Below, piece after piece: positions 39,519-48,667 of a stretch of DNA of 64,000 nt. The translations under genes and the position numbers were made by a program. The DNA comes from Burkholderiaceae bacterium (GTDB lineage: Bacteria > Pseudomonadota > Gammaproteobacteria > Burkholderiales > Burkholderiaceae): contig CANJBQ010000003.1 in NCBI GenBank assembly GCA_947472645.1, positions 1 through 64,000 of the forward strand, given 5' to 3'. The number at the start of each line of letters is the position of its first letter. The stretch's first letter is position 1. A model generated the notes under the pieces. It had not been told where the DNA came from. It did no database searches and worked only from the letters and a program-made list of their open reading frames with translations.

Positions 39519-40109
39519 ATGACAAGTCAATTAAATGAAGCCAGCCAAAAGCAATTATTTTTAGATGCAAGAACAGTCCATGGTTTTCTTCCAGAAGCTG
39601 TATCTGATGCGCAAATTCATCAGATTTATGATTTGATGAAATGGGGGCCAACCTCATTTAATGGTCAGCATGCACGTTTTGTGTTTTTGAAAAGTGCCGA
39701 GGCTAAAGCAAGATTAAGTCCAGCACTAACGCCTGGTAATGTTCCGCAGGTGGCCGCCGCAGCAGCAACGGTAATCGTTGCATATGACACAAAGTTTTTT
39801 GATAACTTTGCTACTCAATTTACGGCAATTGATCCAAAGCCTTTTTATGACACTAAACCCGAATTTGCAGATGCTACAGCATTCCGTAATAGTAGTATTC
39901 AAGGCGGTTATTTGATTTTGGCGGTTCGTGCGCTAGGCCTTGATTGTGGTGCAATGTCCGGTTTTGATAATGCCAAAGTGAACGCAGAGTTTTTCCCGGA
40001 CGGACGTTTTAAATCGAACTTCTTGCTCAATATTGGGCGCGCTGATCCAAAAGGGATTTGGCCAAGAGGTCCGCGTTTGCCATTTAACGACGCAGCACAA
40101 ATCCTCTAA
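39519..40109 (+). CDS. Nitroreductase family protein, RutE-like (malonic semialdehyde reductase type)
   Basis: FMN-binding nitroreductase fold, 196 aa. The segment WGPTSFNGQHARFVFL and the C-terminal LLNIGRADPKGIWPRGPRLPF are characteristic of the RutE branch, which reduces malonic semialdehyde in pyrimidine breakdown. No other rut gene is nearby, so the in vivo substrate is uncertain. Starts the plus-strand run to the ABM gene (gaps of 15, 9 and 17 bp). Confidence 0.85.
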   Translation: MTSQLNEASQKQLFLDARTVHGFLPEAVSDAQIHQIYDLMKWGPTSFNGQHARFVFLKSAEAKARLSPALTPGNVPQVAAAAATVIVAYDTKFFDNFATQFTAIDPKPFYDTKPEFADATAFRNSSIQGGYLILAVRALGLDCGAMSGFDNAKVNAEFFPDGRFKSNFLLNIGRADPKGIWPRGPRLPFNDAAQIL

Positions 40110-40124
40110 AAGACTTACGGCCCC

Positions 40125-40502
40125 ATGTGGAGCTCGGTTATCGCAATCAGCATTGGGGCCTCATTAGGGGCCCTTCTGCGCTGGGCGTTTGGCTTGTGGT
40201 TAGACGCAATGCCTAGCATCATGTCGATGGGTATACTTGCTTCAAACTTGGTTGGGGGCTATTTTATTGGTGTTGCAGTAGCGTTTTTTAGCATGCATGC
40301 TGACTTACCTCCTCAGTGGCGTTTGTTTATTATTACTGGATTTTTGGGTGGGCTCACCACATTCTCATCTTTTTCTGCTGAAGTGACTAAGATGATTCAA
40401 TATGGTCAGTTAAGTGCCGCATTATCAACGGTATCCATCCATTTAATTGGATCTTTAGTGATGACATTTTTAGGTATCTACACCTACCAATTATTTAAAT
40501 AA
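40125..40502 (+). CDS. crcB: Fluoride ion channel CrcB/FluC
   Basis: Four-helix dual-topology fluoride exporter, 125 aa. Conserved motifs: GASLGALLRW at the N-terminus, the asparagine in ASNLVGGYFIG and GFLGGLTTFSSFSAE in helix 3. Only 15 bp separate it from the preceding gene, so there is no room for a fluoride riboswitch and the gene is read from the upstream promoter. Confidence 0.95.
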   Translation: MWSSVIAISIGASLGALLRWAFGLWLDAMPSIMSMGILASNLVGGYFIGVAVAFFSMHADLPPQWRLFIITGFLGGLTTFSSFSAEVTKMIQYGQLSAALSTVSIHLIGSLVMTFLGIYTYQLFK

Positions 40503-40511
40503 AGGATTTGT

Positions 40512-41036
40512 ATGGCAATTTATCAACTTGGGGATTTAATTCCCAATATTCATCCAGATGCGTATATTTCTCCTGAGTCTACGATTATTGGTAACGTTAC
40601 TATCGGCGCGAACTCATCGGTATGGCCTGGTGTAGTGATTCGTGGGGACAATGATGCCATTACAATTGGCACAGGAACTAGCGTGCAAGATGGTACTGTG
40701 CTTCATGCGGATGAAGGCGTCCCACTCACTATTGGTGACAACGTAACTATCGGGCATCAAGTCATGTTGCATGGTTGTATCATTCATAATGGGGCATTGA
40801 TCGGTATTCAGGCGGTCATTTTGAATAATGCAGTTATTGGGGAAAATTGCTTAGTCGGCGCTGGAGCTTTAGTGACTGAAGGTAAAGAGTTTCCCGCAGG
40901 ATCAATGATTATTGGCTCACCTGCAAAAGTGGCTAGAGAGTTATCTCCTGAAAATATTGCACGTCTTAAAATGAGCGTTAGTCACTATGTTGAAAAAGTT
41001 CCGGTGTATAAAAAAGACTTGAAGAAAATAGGTTAA
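40512..41036 (+). CDS. Gamma carbonic anhydrase family protein (left-handed beta-helix)
   Basis: Hexapeptide-repeat protein of 174 aa. Repeats of the STIIGNVTIGANSSVWPGVVIRG type run from about residue 20 to 150. Metal histidines are visible in VLHADEG, IGHQVMLHGC (two histidines five apart). This matches the YrdA/PaaY group; carbonic anhydrase activity is not established for all members. AAAGGA precedes the start. Confidence 0.9.
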   Translation: MAIYQLGDLIPNIHPDAYISPESTIIGNVTIGANSSVWPGVVIRGDNDAITIGTGTSVQDGTVLHADEGVPLTIGDNVTIGHQVMLHGCIIHNGALIGIQAVILNNAVIGENCLVGAGALVTEGKEFPAGSMIIGSPAKVARELSPENIARLKMSVSHYVEKVPVYKKDLKKIG

Positions 41037-41053
41037 TCGAAAAAGGAATTGAC

Positions 41054-41350
41054 ATGATTTTAGAAATTGCAGATATCACCATTGTTGCAGGTAAAAATGC
41101 TGAATTTGATTTAGCTATTGAGCGAGGCGTTAGAGAAGCAATTGCCTCTGCAAAAGGTTTCATGAGCTTTAAGATACAAAAGGGAATTGAGAATCCTAAT
41201 CGTTATTTATTGATGATTCAGTGGGCAACTTTAGATAATCACATCGTCGACTTTAGAACTTCCCCGAATTTTCTAAAATGGCGTGAAATCGTGTCACCAT
41301 TTTTTGCGGGTCCTCCAGTAGTGGAGCACTTTCAGTTATTGACGGAGTGA
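41054..41350 (+). CDS. Antibiotic biosynthesis monooxygenase (ABM) domain protein
   Basis: A 98-aa ferredoxin-like ABM domain: ILEIADITIVAGKNAEFDLAI, then SAKGFMSFKIQKGIENPNRYLLMIQWATLDNHI, FLKWRE and a VVEHFQLL end. Such small proteins act as dimeric monooxygenases or ligand-binding proteins; no specific substrate can be given. Its 3' end overlaps trhO on the other strand by 19 bp. Confidence 0.85.
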   Translation: MILEIADITIVAGKNAEFDLAIERGVREAIASAKGFMSFKIQKGIENPNRYLLMIQWATLDNHIVDFRTSPNFLKWREIVSPFFAGPPVVEHFQLLTE

Positions 41351-42099
41351 GGTCTTCTAGGAGCATTCTCTAGGGGATGCTCTGATAGTTCTGGATCGAG
41401 GGCGATGCGATCATCAAAAACAAAGCAACCGCCTTTATAAAACTCTTGCCCAACCTCTTCGAAATATTTGAGTATTCCTCCATCGAGTTGAAGGGTGTTG
41501 GATAGACCAATTTCTTGCATGAGAAGATTCGCTTTTTCACAGCGGATACCTCCAGTACAAAAACTAACTACTGTTTTACCTTTGAGCTCATCAACTCGCT
41601 TTGATAATTTTTCTGGAAATTGACTAAATTTTTCAAGATTAAAGTGAATCGCATTTTTGAATGTTCCGTATTCCACTTCAAAAGTATTTCTAGTATCAAG
41701 AAGGACGATTGGTTGACCTTGATCATCATAACCTTGAAGTAACCACTGTTTGAGTTGTTGAGCTGAAACACTAGGAGCTCTTTTTTTAAAGGCTTGGATA
41801 GTGGGGTGGTTCATCCGGATAATTTCGTCCTTCACTTTGACGAGCATTTTTTTGAAGGGTTGATAGTCTGACCAACTATCTTTTGTCACAACATCTTCTA
41901 AGCCAGGAAATTGATTGAGCCACTGGAAAAATTCTCTGATGGAGGCCTCTTTACCTGCTAAAAACATATTAATGCCTTCTGTCGCCAAAATGATGGTGCC
42001 TTTTAATTCTTGGACGAGGCATTTTTCTAGAAGCTTCTCCCGCAGGTTATCTAATTCACTTAATTCACAAAATCGATATGTAGATATATTGAGAAACAT
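41332..42099 (-). CDS. trhO: tRNA uridine(34) hydroxylase, rhodanese-like
   Basis: Oxygen-dependent hydroxylation of U34 in tRNA on the route to cmo5U. N-terminal acylphosphatase-like region (GTIILATEGINMFLAG) is followed by a rhodanese domain (VLLDTRNTFEVEYGTF near residue 133) with the active cysteine in VVSFCTGGIRCEKA near 180. 255 aa is normal for TrhO/YceA. It starts 15 bp after the end of the pseudouridine synthase gene on the same strand, so two RNA-modification genes are adjacent. Confidence 0.93.
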   Translation of the reverse strand: MFLNISTYRFCELSELDNLREKLLEKCLVQELKGTIILATEGINMFLAGKEASIREFFQWLNQFPGLEDVVTKDSWSDYQPFKKMLVKVKDEIIRMNHPTIQAFKKRAPSVSAQQLKQWLLQGYDDQGQPIVLLDTRNTFEVEYGTFKNAIHFNLEKFSQFPEKLSKRVDELKGKTVVSFCTGGIRCEKANLLMQEIGLSNTLQLDGGILKYFEEVGQEFYKGGCFVFDDRIALDPELSEHPLENAPRRPHSVNN

Positions 42100-42114
42100 C
42101 CATGCACTCGCGGT

Positions 42115-42876
42115 TTAAAATTTTTCGTTAGCTCGAAGAAAGCGCCATTGACCCACAGGTAGGTTACCAAGTGGGATCTGGCCAATGCGGATTCGTTTGA
42201 GGCCGATTACTTGAAGTCCAACAAGTTCGCACATTCGACGGATTTGTCGGTTACGACCTTCCCGAAGGACAAAGCGTAATTGATCTTCATTTTGCCAACT
42301 GACCTTTGCTGGCTGCAATGCTACGCCATCTAAAGAGAGTCCGTGACAGAGAAGGCCAAGACCGGAAGGGACTAACTTGCCCTCAACACGGACTAAATAC
42401 TCTTTTTCAATAGAGCTTTTTTCACCAATGATTTGCTTGGCGATACGTCCATCTTGGGTCAGGATGAGGAGCCCTGTCGAGTCAATATCTAGTCGACCAG
42501 CAGGTGCAAGACCTTTTGTGTTGATTCGAGCATTCCGATCGGCGTCCAAATGGGTTCTAAAAAAGCGATCAGGTGTAATGAGAGAGGCAGCGGGTTGATA
42601 TTCCTTATCCTCATCCAAATGAGAGATAAAGCCAACGGGTTTATGCAAAAGGACGGTAACTCGAGCATTTTGCGCTAGTTTAGCTTCTTTTTTAAGTTCG
42701 ATTTTTTGATGAGGATAGGCCCGCGAACCAAGTTCATTCACGACTACGTCATCAACTGTGACAAGACCTTGTTCAATATATTGATCAGCCTCTCGGCGTG
42801 AGCAAAGGCCTTGTTCTGACAGTAATTTAGATATTCGTATTTTTTCCACAGCTCTATTATCAAGCAAGCGACACAT
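42115..42876 (-). CDS. RsuA-family pseudouridine synthase (RluF-like)
   Basis: N-terminal S4 domain ([24 protein letters not shown]) followed by the catalytic domain with the aspartate in [17 protein letters not shown] near residue 130 and the C-terminal [16 protein letters not shown]. The family isomerises single uridines in rRNA; RluF-type (23S U2604) seems the closest, but RluB/RluE cannot be excluded. The start may be ATG 42876 or GTG 42849. It is divergent from uup with a 74-bp gap. Confidence 0.87.
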   Translation of the reverse strand: MCRLLDNRAVEKIRISKLLSEQGLCSRREADQYIEQGLVTVDDVVVNELGSRAYPHQKIELKKEAKLAQNARVTVLLHKPVGFISHLDEDKEYQPAASLITPDRFFRTHLDADRNARINTKGLAPAGRLDIDSTGLLILTQDGRIAKQIIGEKSSIEKEYLVRVEGKLVPSGLGLLCHGLSLDGVALQPAKVSWQNEDQLRFVLREGRNRQIRRMCELVGLQVIGLKRIRIGQIPLGNLPVGQWRFLRANEKF

Positions 42877-42950
42877 GTTCGGCTTAAAATAGCTACTTCA
42901 GACAAAATCCATTGCGATTTTTCTTCACTCAATTGGATTGTAAATATTTC

Positions 42951-44849
42951 ATGGCTTTATTTGTACTTAGTGACGCCCAACTTGCATACGGGCACGTGGA
43001 TTTGCTGGCAAAAACCTCATTTTCTTTAGAAGAAGGCGAAAGAGTTGGATTAATTGGCCGAAACGGAGCAGGTAAATCATCTTTTTTAAAAATCGTCGCA
43101 GAGTTAGAAAAGTTAGATGCTGGGTTAATTCAGAAACAACAAGGGGTTCGTATTGCCTATGTTGCTCAAGAGCCCATTTTTTTGTCGACAGATTCTGTAT
43201 TTGAGACAGTTGCAAAGGGTTTAGAGGAAATTCGGCATTTAAGAACTGAGTATGAAACCTTAAGTATGCAAGAGTGGAATGATGACGTTGGTCATCAACT
43301 CGATGTTTTGTATGGCAAAATTGATGCTAATGAAGGCTGGGCCTGGGAACAGAAAATTGAAGAAGTTCTCCATCAGTTGCACTTAGATGGGACGCGTTTA
43401 ATGTCTGAATTATCTGGGGGAAATAAAAAGAGAGTTGCGTTAGCACAAGCTTTAGTTACCAAGCCTGATGTGTTGCTGCTTGATGAGCCCACCAATCACT
43501 TGGATATGGACTCCATTGAATGGTTGGAGCAACTTCTTATTGATATGAATCGTTCACTCGTTTTTATTACGCATGATCGAGCCTTTTTAGACAAGGTGGC
43601 GACCCGAATTATTGAATTAGATCGCGGCATTATTCGGAGTTATCCAGGCAATTTTCAATCCTATTTAGGTCTTAAAGAGCGCCAATTAATGGATGAGTCT
43701 TTAGCGAATGCAAGGGCGGATAAATTACTCGCACAAGAGGAAGTTTGGATTCGGCAAGGGGTTGAAGCTAGAAGAACGCGAAGTGTTAGCCGGATTGCGA
43801 GATTAGAACATTTAAGAGAACAGCGTTCTCAACGCAGAGAGTTGGTTGGACAGGTGAAGTTGGACATCAAGACGGGCGATCGAACTGGAAAAATTGTCGC
43901 TGCCCTAGAGAATATTTCACACTCATTTGGTGAGAAAAATATTATAAAAGACTTTACAGCCACTATATTAAGAGGTGATAAGGTTGGCTTGTTAGGTCCA
44001 AATGGCGCCGGAAAATCTACCTTATTAAAAATCATTTTAGGGCAACTAGTGCCGAGTAAAGGAGAAGTTAAACAAGGTAGCATGATTGAAATTGCCTATT
44101 TTGATCAGCTTCGAGAAGCTTTGGATCTAGAAGCGACCTTGGAGGATTTTATTAGTCCAGGAAGCGAGTGGGTTGATATTGGTGGACAGCGCAAACATGT
44201 GAAAAGTTACTTAAATGACTTCTTGTTTTCTCCAGAGCGCGCTCGGTCTCCGATAAAAACACTTTCTGGCGGTGAGAGAAATCGCCTTTTATTAGCTCGC
44301 CTATTTGCTAAGCCAGCCAATGTTTTGGTTTTAGATGAGCCAACAAATGACTTAGATATTGATACCTTGGATTTGTTAGAAGAGTTTTTGCAAGACTATA
44401 AGGGAACCGTCTTTTTAGTGAGTCATGATCGGCAGTTTCTTGACAATGTCGTTACAAGCATGATTGCCTTTGAGGGTGATGGTCAGTGGCGAGAGTACGA
44501 AGGTGGTTATGAGGATTGGAAGATTCAAAATCAGCGTCGTTTAGATTTACAAAAAACGCGAACGGTGACTGATGATAAGTCGACTAAGCAGCCAAAGATG
44601 AAAGAAGATTTAAAACCCAATAAAAAACCAACTATAAACAAATATCAGCAACTTGAATTCGATAAAATAACTGTACAAATTGAAGCTTTGGAGCAAGAGC
44701 AAGTAAAGATTTCAGAACAGTTAAGTGAGCCTGGGTTTTATGCAGAAAAACCGCAGGTAGCAAAAGACCTTCAGGTTAAGGCAAGTGAGATTGATGCTAA
44801 GCTCGAGGCACTCATGTCAAAATGGGAAGAATTGATGGCGCAGGGTTGA
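42951..44849 (+). CDS. uup: ABC-F ATPase Uup
   Basis: Two ABC ATPase domains and no membrane segment, so a ribosome-acting ABC-F protein. Walker A motifs GRNGAGKSSFLK (about residue 36) and GPNGAGKSTLLK (about 350), signatures LSGGNKKRVALAQ and LSGGERNRLLLAR, and an arginine-rich linker EARRTRSVSRIARLEHLREQ. The C-terminus is a lysine-rich coiled coil of about 90 residues, typical of Uup, that binds DNA/RNA in E. coli. The ATG at 42951 (MALFVLSDAQ) is chosen; a longer in-frame start at 42912 adds unrelated residues. Confidence 0.92.
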   Translation: MALFVLSDAQLAYGHVDLLAKTSFSLEEGERVGLIGRNGAGKSSFLKIVAELEKLDAGLIQKQQGVRIAYVAQEPIFLSTDSVFETVAKGLEEIRHLRTEYETLSMQEWNDDVGHQLDVLYGKIDANEGWAWEQKIEEVLHQLHLDGTRLMSELSGGNKKRVALAQALVTKPDVLLLDEPTNHLDMDSIEWLEQLLIDMNRSLVFITHDRAFLDKVATRIIELDRGIIRSYPGNFQSYLGLKERQLMDESLANARADKLLAQEEVWIRQGVEARRTRSVSRIARLEHLREQRSQRRELVGQVKLDIKTGDRTGKIVAALENISHSFGEKNIIKDFTATILRGDKVGLLGPNGAGKSTLLKIILGQLVPSKGEVKQGSMIEIAYFDQLREALDLEATLEDFISPGSEWVDIGGQRKHVKSYLNDFLFSPERARSPIKTLSGGERNRLLLARLFAKPANVLVLDEPTNDLDIDTLDLLEEFLQDYKGTVFLVSHDRQFLDNVVTSMIAFEGDGQWREYEGGYEDWKIQNQRRLDLQKTRTVTDDKSTKQPKMKEDLKPNKKPTINKYQQLEFDKITVQIEALEQEQVKISEQLSEPGFYAEKPQVAKDLQVKASEIDAKLEALMSKWEELMAQG

Positions 44850-44870
44850 AATACAACGAAGGAGATAAGC

Positions 44871-45656
44871 ATGGATTTTGGAATAAAAAATAAAGTCGCT
44901 TTAGTACTGGCATCTAGTAAAGGCCTTGGCCGTGCAATTGCAATTTCTTTAGCCAAAGAGGGTGTCAAGGTCGTTTTAACGGGAAGAAGCGTGGATGAGA
45001 TGAATGCCACGGCAAAGGCAATCACAGCAGATGGTGGATACGCCTATGTACTTCCTTGGGATTTACATCAATTAGACGAAATTGATGCAAAAGTAACTCA
45101 AATTGAGAAGGATGTTGGTCCGATTGATATCTTGATTAATAATTCCGGTGGGCCACCAATGAGTCAGGCCTTTAATCAACCTATCGAGTTATGGCAGACC
45201 AGTTTTAATCAGATGATCCTCATGATTATGAAGGTGACTGATCGAGTTTTACCAGGAATGAGAGAACGTAAATGGGGGCGAGTGATTACTACGACGAGTT
45301 CTGGAACCGTATCACCAATCGCAAACTTGGCCATCTCTAATACCTTGCGTATGGCCTTAAATGGGTGGTCAAAGACACTGTCGAACGAGGTAGCGGCTGA
45401 AGGAGTCACTGTTAATATTATTCTACCTGGTAGAGTTTTGACGGATCGCATTATGCATTTAGATGGACAGCGTGCGGTTAAAGAGGGTAAGCCTCTAGAA
45501 GAGATTACTCAAAAGAGCGTTAGTACAATTCCAATGAAGCGTTACGGTACACCGTCTGAGTACGCCGATGCAGCAACATTTTTAGCAAGTCAACAAGCTT
45601 CTTATATCACTGGTACATCGTTACGTGTCGATGGTGGAAGTTTTGCGGGGCTTTAA
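44871..45656 (+). CDS. SDR-family protein lacking the usual Tyr/Lys catalytic pair
   Basis: Short-chain dehydrogenase/reductase fold: cofactor loop ASSKGLGRAIA near residue 15, NNSGGPP near 90, C-terminal ASYITGTSLRVDGGSFAGL. The serine region TTTSSG is present, but at the spacing where YxxxK is expected the protein reads NTLRM, and there is no tyrosine nearby. So normal reductase chemistry is doubtful unless other residues take over. The same SNxxR-like form occurs in some named SDR proteins. AAGGAG precedes the ATG. Its last 32 bases overlap the next gene. Confidence 0.85.
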   Translation: MDFGIKNKVALVLASSKGLGRAIAISLAKEGVKVVLTGRSVDEMNATAKAITADGGYAYVLPWDLHQLDEIDAKVTQIEKDVGPIDILINNSGGPPMSQAFNQPIELWQTSFNQMILMIMKVTDRVLPGMRERKWGRVITTTSSGTVSPIANLAISNTLRMALNGWSKTLSNEVAAEGVTVNIILPGRVLTDRIMHLDGQRAVKEGKPLEEITQKSVSTIPMKRYGTPSEYADAATFLASQQASYITGTSLRVDGGSFAGL

Positions 45657-48126
45657 ACAATCGGTTTTTCCAAGCAATGAATTAATTTGGTTATTTATTG
45701 CTTTGGTCGTATCTGTGACGGCCATTACCAGCGTCACTTTTTTGGCGGATCGACTCAATCAATCTTTTCGTCAAAATGCTCATGAACTCATCGGTGCTGA
45801 TGTAATTGTTCGCGGTGATCAAGAGCTTGACCCTTATTTTGAAAGAGCCGCCCAAAAGTTGGATTTGGTAATTGCACGTACGGTCATTCTTTCAACAATG
45901 ATGCGAACAGGTCAACTCAGTAAGTTAGTTTCTCTTAAAGCCGTTTCTCAGAACTATCCGTTACGTGGCAAGATAACTTTAGCTCAAGAGGGTCAGGGAC
46001 TTTTACCCAGTGAGATTTGGTTAGAGCCACAATTAGCGAGAAATTTTAAGATCCAAATTGGTGATCAGGTCTTACTTGGTGAGAAGTCATTCATTGTGTC
46101 TAATCTCATTACAAAAGAGCCTGATCGAGGTGCTACTTTTATGAATTTTGCACCCCGTGTCATGATTCGTGAAGAAGACTTAGAGGCAACGGGGCTGATT
46201 GGAATTGGAAGTCGAGTGACTTACCGATTGTTAGTTGCGGGACAAGATCAGAAAAATATTTCTCCTGATATCAAGAATGTGGATGAATTTACCGCATTGG
46301 CAAAAGACTATATCCCCTCAAAAAATCTTCGGGGAGTTCGTTTAGAAGATCTCGAGAATGGCCAACCGTTACTACGAAAAACGATTGATCAAGCAAGTCG
46401 ATTTTTATCGCTCGTGGCTATTTTAACGGGAATGATCTCTGCGGTTGGAATTGGTTTAGCTAGCCGTCGTTATGTTAAAAAACAAGTAATCAGTACCGCT
46501 GTTTGGCGATGTTTTGGGGCTAGTAGCTCACAGATTTTAAAAAAGCATGTACGGTATTTTTTTCAAATGATGATGGGCGCAAGTGTCATAGGTATTTTAT
46601 TAGGATATGGACTCCAAGAAATTTTGATACAGGTTATGCAAGGTCTTCTTGATAAGCAATTACCTAGTCCAAGCTTATGGCCTGTATTGTGGGGATTTCT
46701 AGTTGCATTCATTCTTCTTTTTGGATTTTCGATACCTTCCTTACTCGCCTTATTAAAAGTTTCACCCATGGTTGTTCTTCGAAAAGAGAACATCTCAATG
46801 CAATTTAACGAATGGTTAGCTTGTTTATTAGGAATTGGTAGTTATTTTGTTTTACTTTTATGGATTGCGCACAATATTCGATTGAGTCTAATGGTTTTAG
46901 GTTCTTTTGTAGGCGCATGTTTAATTTATGCGGTATGTGCTTACTTGATTGTGAAATACATTGGGAAAAAAATAGCCAGACCTGGATATGCATTACCTGG
47001 TATTCGGTTTAGTGCCCAAAGAATTGTTGGCAATCCATCGTGGATGAGTTTTCAGATCACTTCCCTTGGCGTTGCAATGTTAGCTATTTTGTTGCTTGTA
47101 GTGATCCGTGTTGATGTTTTAAATGCTTGGCAAGGAAGTGTTCCAAAGAATGCAAACAATCGCTTTATATTAAATGTATTACCCGATCAGAAAGATTCTG
47201 TTGAAGGGCAGCTACGACAACAATTGCGTTACCCAGACTTTGATTCTTATCCAATGATAAGAGGACGCTTAATTGCGATTAATGGCAATGATCTTCAAAG
47301 TAAGGACTTCGATGATGCAAACACAAAGAGATTGGTTGAGCGAGAATTTAATTTATCGTATTCATCGTCATTACCTTCTAAAAATCGGATCATTGCCGGC
47401 AGTTGGTTCACTACAGGGGAACCTAATCAAGTCTCTATGGAGGCAGGGATTATGAAATCGTTACACACCAAGTTAGGAGATGAATTAACATTTGATATTG
47501 CTGGTCAAATATACCAAGTGCAGATTACTTCGATCAGAAAATTGGATTGGAATTCGATGCGCGTCAATTTTTTTGCGATGATGCCAATGGAGCTTTTAAA
47601 AGAAGCTCCTCAAAGTTGGATCATGGCATTTCGACAGGATGAGGCCCAACGTATAGATATGGATATTGTTGATCGATTTCCCAATATCACCGCCATTGAT
47701 ATTCAGGACTCATTAACTCAGGCACAGGATATTCTTAGCCAATTAATCTTTGCGATTGAACTCCTCTTCATTTTTACGTTATTAGCGGGACTACTTGTTT
47801 TAATGATTGCATTAGTGACAGTCCAAGAACAGAGGATGAAAGAGGTTGCTGTTTTAAAGACTTTGGGCGCTGATCACACATTTCTTATGAGAGTATGGCT
47901 ATTAGAATTAATACTTTCCGGTAGTATTGCGGGATTTTTAAGTGGTGGATTTGCCAGTTTTGTTGGCTGGTATTTGGCAACTTATCTACTTGAAATTGAA
48001 ATGGGTATTACTTGGTGGGTCTTTGGTTTAGGATTTTTGATGGGAATTGCGCTTAACAGTTTGGCAAGTTTGTGGCTTCGTAGTAAGACATTTAAAGCTT
48101 CGCCACTAATGATATTGCAAACCTAG
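45631..48126 (+). CDS. FtsX-like ABC permease (YbbP-type)
   Basis: Large membrane protein with about ten helices in the FtsX/MacB arrangement: helix, large periplasmic domain, three-helix FtsX core (about residues 255-380), a central pair of helices, a second periplasmic domain and a second FtsX core (about 705-830). This matches YbbP, normally paired with ATPase YbbA. No ATPase gene lies beside it. The start is uncertain: GTG 45625, ATG 45631 or GTG 45634, all inside the end of the SDR gene, which suggests coupled translation. Confidence 0.83.
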   Translation: MVEVLRGFKQSVFPSNELIWLFIALVVSVTAITSVTFLADRLNQSFRQNAHELIGADVIVRGDQELDPYFERAAQKLDLVIARTVILSTMMRTGQLSKLVSLKAVSQNYPLRGKITLAQEGQGLLPSEIWLEPQLARNFKIQIGDQVLLGEKSFIVSNLITKEPDRGATFMNFAPRVMIREEDLEATGLIGIGSRVTYRLLVAGQDQKNISPDIKNVDEFTALAKDYIPSKNLRGVRLEDLENGQPLLRKTIDQASRFLSLVAILTGMISAVGIGLASRRYVKKQVISTAVWRCFGASSSQILKKHVRYFFQMMMGASVIGILLGYGLQEILIQVMQGLLDKQLPSPSLWPVLWGFLVAFILLFGFSIPSLLALLKVSPMVVLRKENISMQFNEWLACLLGIGSYFVLLLWIAHNIRLSLMVLGSFVGACLIYAVCAYLIVKYIGKKIARPGYALPGIRFSAQRIVGNPSWMSFQITSLGVAMLAILLLVVIRVDVLNAWQGSVPKNANNRFILNVLPDQKDSVEGQLRQQLRYPDFDSYPMIRGRLIAINGNDLQSKDFDDANTKRLVEREFNLSYSSSLPSKNRIIAGSWFTTGEPNQVSMEAGIMKSLHTKLGDELTFDIAGQIYQVQITSIRKLDWNSMRVNFFAMMPMELLKEAPQSWIMAFRQDEAQRIDMDIVDRFPNITAIDIQDSLTQAQDILSQLIFAIELLFIFTLLAGLLVLMIALVTVQEQRMKEVAVLKTLGADHTFLMRVWLLELILSGSIAGFLSGGFASFVGWYLATYLLEIEMGITWWVFGLGFLMGIALNSLASLWLRSKTFKASPLMILQT

Positions 48127-48135
48127 CAGTACTTA

Positions 48136-48660
48136 TTATTGAATGACAAGGATCAATTTAGTTTTTGCTAATCGATCTGCGATCGATTGTGCTCCAGATG
48201 GATTGTGGCGATCAAATAAGCAAGTTAGTGGCCAAAATAATAGACTCATGAAAAAAAGTAACTCAATCGTTGGCCAGTGACCTAATGGGTAATCAAACAC
48301 ATATTTAAAAATAATGTAAATGATGACGGTTGGGATCAACCATAGGGATGAGATGGCATAACGAATCAATGCTTGGTTTCGTTTTAGTAAGAGATCATTC
48401 TCATCCACCATTTTTACTTTCCAAGTCTGCATTGCCAGAGTTTGTCCTGTTTTAGTCCAATACCAGGTAAAGTAAACTCCAAAAAGTACATAGACATGAC
48501 CAAAGGCCAGCCAGCTAGGAAGTTGGGTATTCAATAAAATTCCCAGCAATAGAGATGGGACTAAATATCCAATTGCCCACACGCCGAGAAGAATCAACAT
48601 TTCATAAAGAGTCGTTGAAATACGACGACGAATGCTTGGCGCTAGAAAAGTATTTTGCAA
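48136..48660 (-). CDS. RDD family membrane protein
   Basis: 174 aa with three to four membrane helices. The RDD family name-giving residues appear at the N-terminus (PSIRRRISTTLYEMLILLG, with the aspartate replaced by glutamate) and the segment TLAMQTWKVKMVD is conserved. Transport or envelope role unknown. TTG at 48660 is the only usable start before an upstream stop. Last of the sigma/DUF3619/DUF3106/RDD series. Confidence 0.8.
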   Translation of the reverse strand: MQNTFLAPSIRRRISTTLYEMLILLGVWAIGYLVPSLLLGILLNTQLPSWLAFGHVYVLFGVYFTWYWTKTGQTLAMQTWKVKMVDENDLLLKRNQALIRYAISSLWLIPTVIIYIIFKYVFDYPLGHWPTIELLFFMSLLFWPLTCLFDRHNPSGAQSIADRLAKTKLILVIQ

Positions 48661-48667
48661 AACAGAA

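Noticed and set aside
40110..40124. Possible fluoride riboswitch before crcB
   Set aside because: Only 15 bases separate crcB from the preceding gene, too short for the crcB motif.
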